A DNA stretch of 64,000 bases from an uncultured Bacillaceae bacterium (GTDB taxonomy: Bacteria > Bacillota > Bacilli > Bacillales > Bacillaceae_L): positions 806,001 to 870,000 of the forward strand of contig CANMHG010000001.1 of assembly GCA_947497585.1 (NCBI GenBank), given 5' to 3'. Both the position numbers and the translations under genes were made by a program. Every line of letters begins with the position of its first letter. Position 1 is the stretch's first letter. Below, one piece after another: positions 63,659-64,000 of this stretch. The notes beneath the pieces were generated by a model. It was given only the letters and a program-made list of their open reading frames with translations, made no database searches and was not told where the DNA came from.

Positions 63659-64000
63659 CTACTTTAAGTTCTGATAATATTCTTCAGGATTAGATATCTT
63701 ATTTTCAATGAAATAGCGCGATTGCTGCTTGAACATTTCAATATATGAATCTTGTTCCATCGCCTTTCCACCTAGTGAATCTACATTACCATGTATCTTT
63801 ACTGCATCTGTTTTCATATCAACAACTACAGTCATATAGGTTTTACCCTTATAGGTAACAATACAAGTTACTCTTTGGTTCTCTAAATCAACATAAGGAA
63901 ATTCATGTCGTACACCTGTTGATTTAAAAATGGTATGACCAACTTTGGTTTTTCTTTTAAGAGTGTAAAATCCTACAATTAGAACAACAATTATGATTAA
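63659..64000 (-). CDS. Membrane-anchored protein, 5'-partial (C-terminal 113 residues)
   Basis: The frame runs in from beyond base 64000. Visible are the end of a transmembrane helix (IIIVVLIVGFY), a basic turn (KRKTKVG), then a soluble domain (VTCIVTYKGKTYMTVVVDM and a C-terminal helix ending YYQNLK). No family recognised. Stop TAG at 63659-63661, followed by a terminator. Confidence 0.65.
   Translation of the reverse strand, partial: LIIIVVLIVGFYTLKRKTKVGHTIFKSTGVRHEFPYVDLENQRVTCIVTYKGKTYMTVVVDMKTDAVKIHGNVDSLGGKAMEQDSYIEMFKQQSRYFIENKISNPEEYYQNLK

Overview
The window reads as chromosome of a low-GC, spore-forming Bacillaceae bacterium (Bacillus sensu lato). The evidence is strong AGGAGG-type ribosome binding sites, frequent TTG and GTG starts, sigma-A promoters of the TTGACA-17-TATAAT type, and a gene set including HutP antitermination, AhrC-type arginine control, CcpA cre sites, HelD, DegV, VanW and a SpoIID-like protein. 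I see no rRNA or tRNA genes, no insertion sequence and no CRISPR-Cas.

Region by region. 1-6.9 kb: histidine utilisation, all on the minus strand. hutU-hutI-hutG is followed by a terminator-like hairpin, then a gated-transporter gene, then hutP and (cut by the window edge) hutH. hutP-hutH has its own promoter, a cre inside hutP, and a HutP-type attenuator between the two genes. 7-20 kb: single genes and short operons (YcgG/YqcI, VanW with an AraC-type response regulator, Mug glycosylase with tryptophan 2,3-dioxygenase under a cre-overlapped promoter, antibiotic-kinase family protein, prolyl-4-hydroxylase-like enzyme, pirin, HelD, DegV) plus a candidate small RNA. 20.3-32.7 kb: a contiguous nine-gene arginine operon, argC-J-B-D-carA-carB-argF-G-H, running from glutamate to arginine with its own carbamoyl-phosphate synthetase. 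It has one promoter overlapped by an ARG-box-like operator, and it lies between degV and a decayed copy of the degV 3' end. 33-47 kb: SpoIID-like protein, quinone/catechol-type dioxygenase with AraC regulator, nitrilase with two acetyltransferases, K+ channel, PAS histidine kinase, and an ATP-grasp (glutathionylspermidine synthase-like)/DUF350/Gly-Gly-tailed lipoprotein operon. 47-54 kb: permease, acidic protein, heterodimeric ABC exporter, cyclophilin lipoprotein. 54-64 kb: accessory material with small membrane and lipoproteins, a secreted zinc-protease candidate, SMI1/KNR4 protein, and several genes broken by single nonsense codons or frameshifts.

The least explained structure is a set of six intergenic repeat arrays (about 5.1, 11.1, 39.8, 48.7, 49.9 and 55.2 kb). 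Three have a unit of 52 bp and three of 20-21 bp, that is five and two turns of B-DNA. Unit sequence differs between most loci, but the two 'GAGGTCACATAAA' arrays 43 kb apart share a dyad core while their linkers differ. None is coding. This is the best candidate here for something not yet described.

Limits: homology calls are from recognition of motifs and overall sequence, with no search run. Start codons were moved from the longest ORF where a Shine-Dalgarno sequence pointed to an internal start.
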